Source: Spirochaetia bacterium
GTDB taxonomy: Bacteria; Spirochaetota; Spirochaetia; Treponematales; Treponemataceae
NCBI GenBank assembly: GCA_900770075.1
Contig: CAAGIZ010000146.1
Span: forward strand, 1-21,860
Reading direction: 5' to 3'
DNA: 21,860 bases
Of the stretch, positions 21,822 through 21,860 are shown in pieces. The first letter of the stretch is position 1. Each line of letters begins with the position of its first letter. Under the pieces are notes generated by a model, which made no database searches, was not told the origin of the DNA, and was given only the letters and a program-made list of their open reading frames with translations. The position numbers and the translations under genes are program-made.

Positions 21822-21860
21822 AAAAATGATTTAGCCCGTGCCGGAGCAGCGGCGATGAGA

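Overview
The window looks like chromosomal DNA from a spirochaete, most likely a host-associated Treponema. The evidence is a short PUR-domain protein of the kind typical of spirochaetes (BpuR-like), a large lipoprotein with a relaxed lipobox, several large secreted or membrane proteins I can place only as treponeme-like unknowns, and housekeeping genes of matching character. Both aroB and aroC are present, so the organism probably makes chorismate, unlike the strongly reduced T. pallidum. No rRNA, tRNA, CRISPR array, phage or transposase gene was seen.

Layout: (1) 1-3211, plus strand: the 3' end of an unknown gene, a structured dispersed repeat (A1), then aroB and a cysteine desulfurase gene. 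(2) 3374-7459, minus strand: phosphoribosyltransferase, a secreted 706-residue protein, rnhB, and the PUR-domain gene with its own promoter and structured leader. (3) 7610-8512, plus: a stand-alone radical SAM/SPASM-like enzyme. (4) 8565-14985, minus: an ABC exporter pair with one degenerate ATP site, followed by an 841-residue lipoprotein. (5) 15132-21821, plus: a membrane protein with a possible pseudokinase-like cytoplasmic part, an acyl-CoA carboxylase carboxyltransferase subunit behind a palindromic promoter, aroC, repeat A2, ychJ and a TrmH/RlmB-type rRNA methyltransferase.

The most unusual content is between the genes. Family A has two copies of about 195 bp, 19.6 kb apart and about 93% identical over their core. 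Their differences preserve or extend a long hairpin and include a G-C to A-T compensatory exchange, while breaking the short reading frame one copy seems to carry. Family B has four copies, one inverted and one degenerate. They share a 5' block ending in GCTCAT; in three of them a different hairpin follows it directly, and three end in a common CTCCAATCCGGGCTG-like block. One hairpin is a 93-bp MITE-like palindrome.

Several genes (aroB, radical SAM, the membrane protein, the lipoprotein) lack a Shine-Dalgarno site and have a -10-like hexamer 6-8 nt before the start codon, which suggests leaderless transcripts. Others (PUR protein, phosphoribosyltransferase, carboxyltransferase, aroC, ychJ) have a ribosome binding site and a recognisable promoter with an ordinary leader. 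All functional calls come from reading motifs by eye; no database search was possible.
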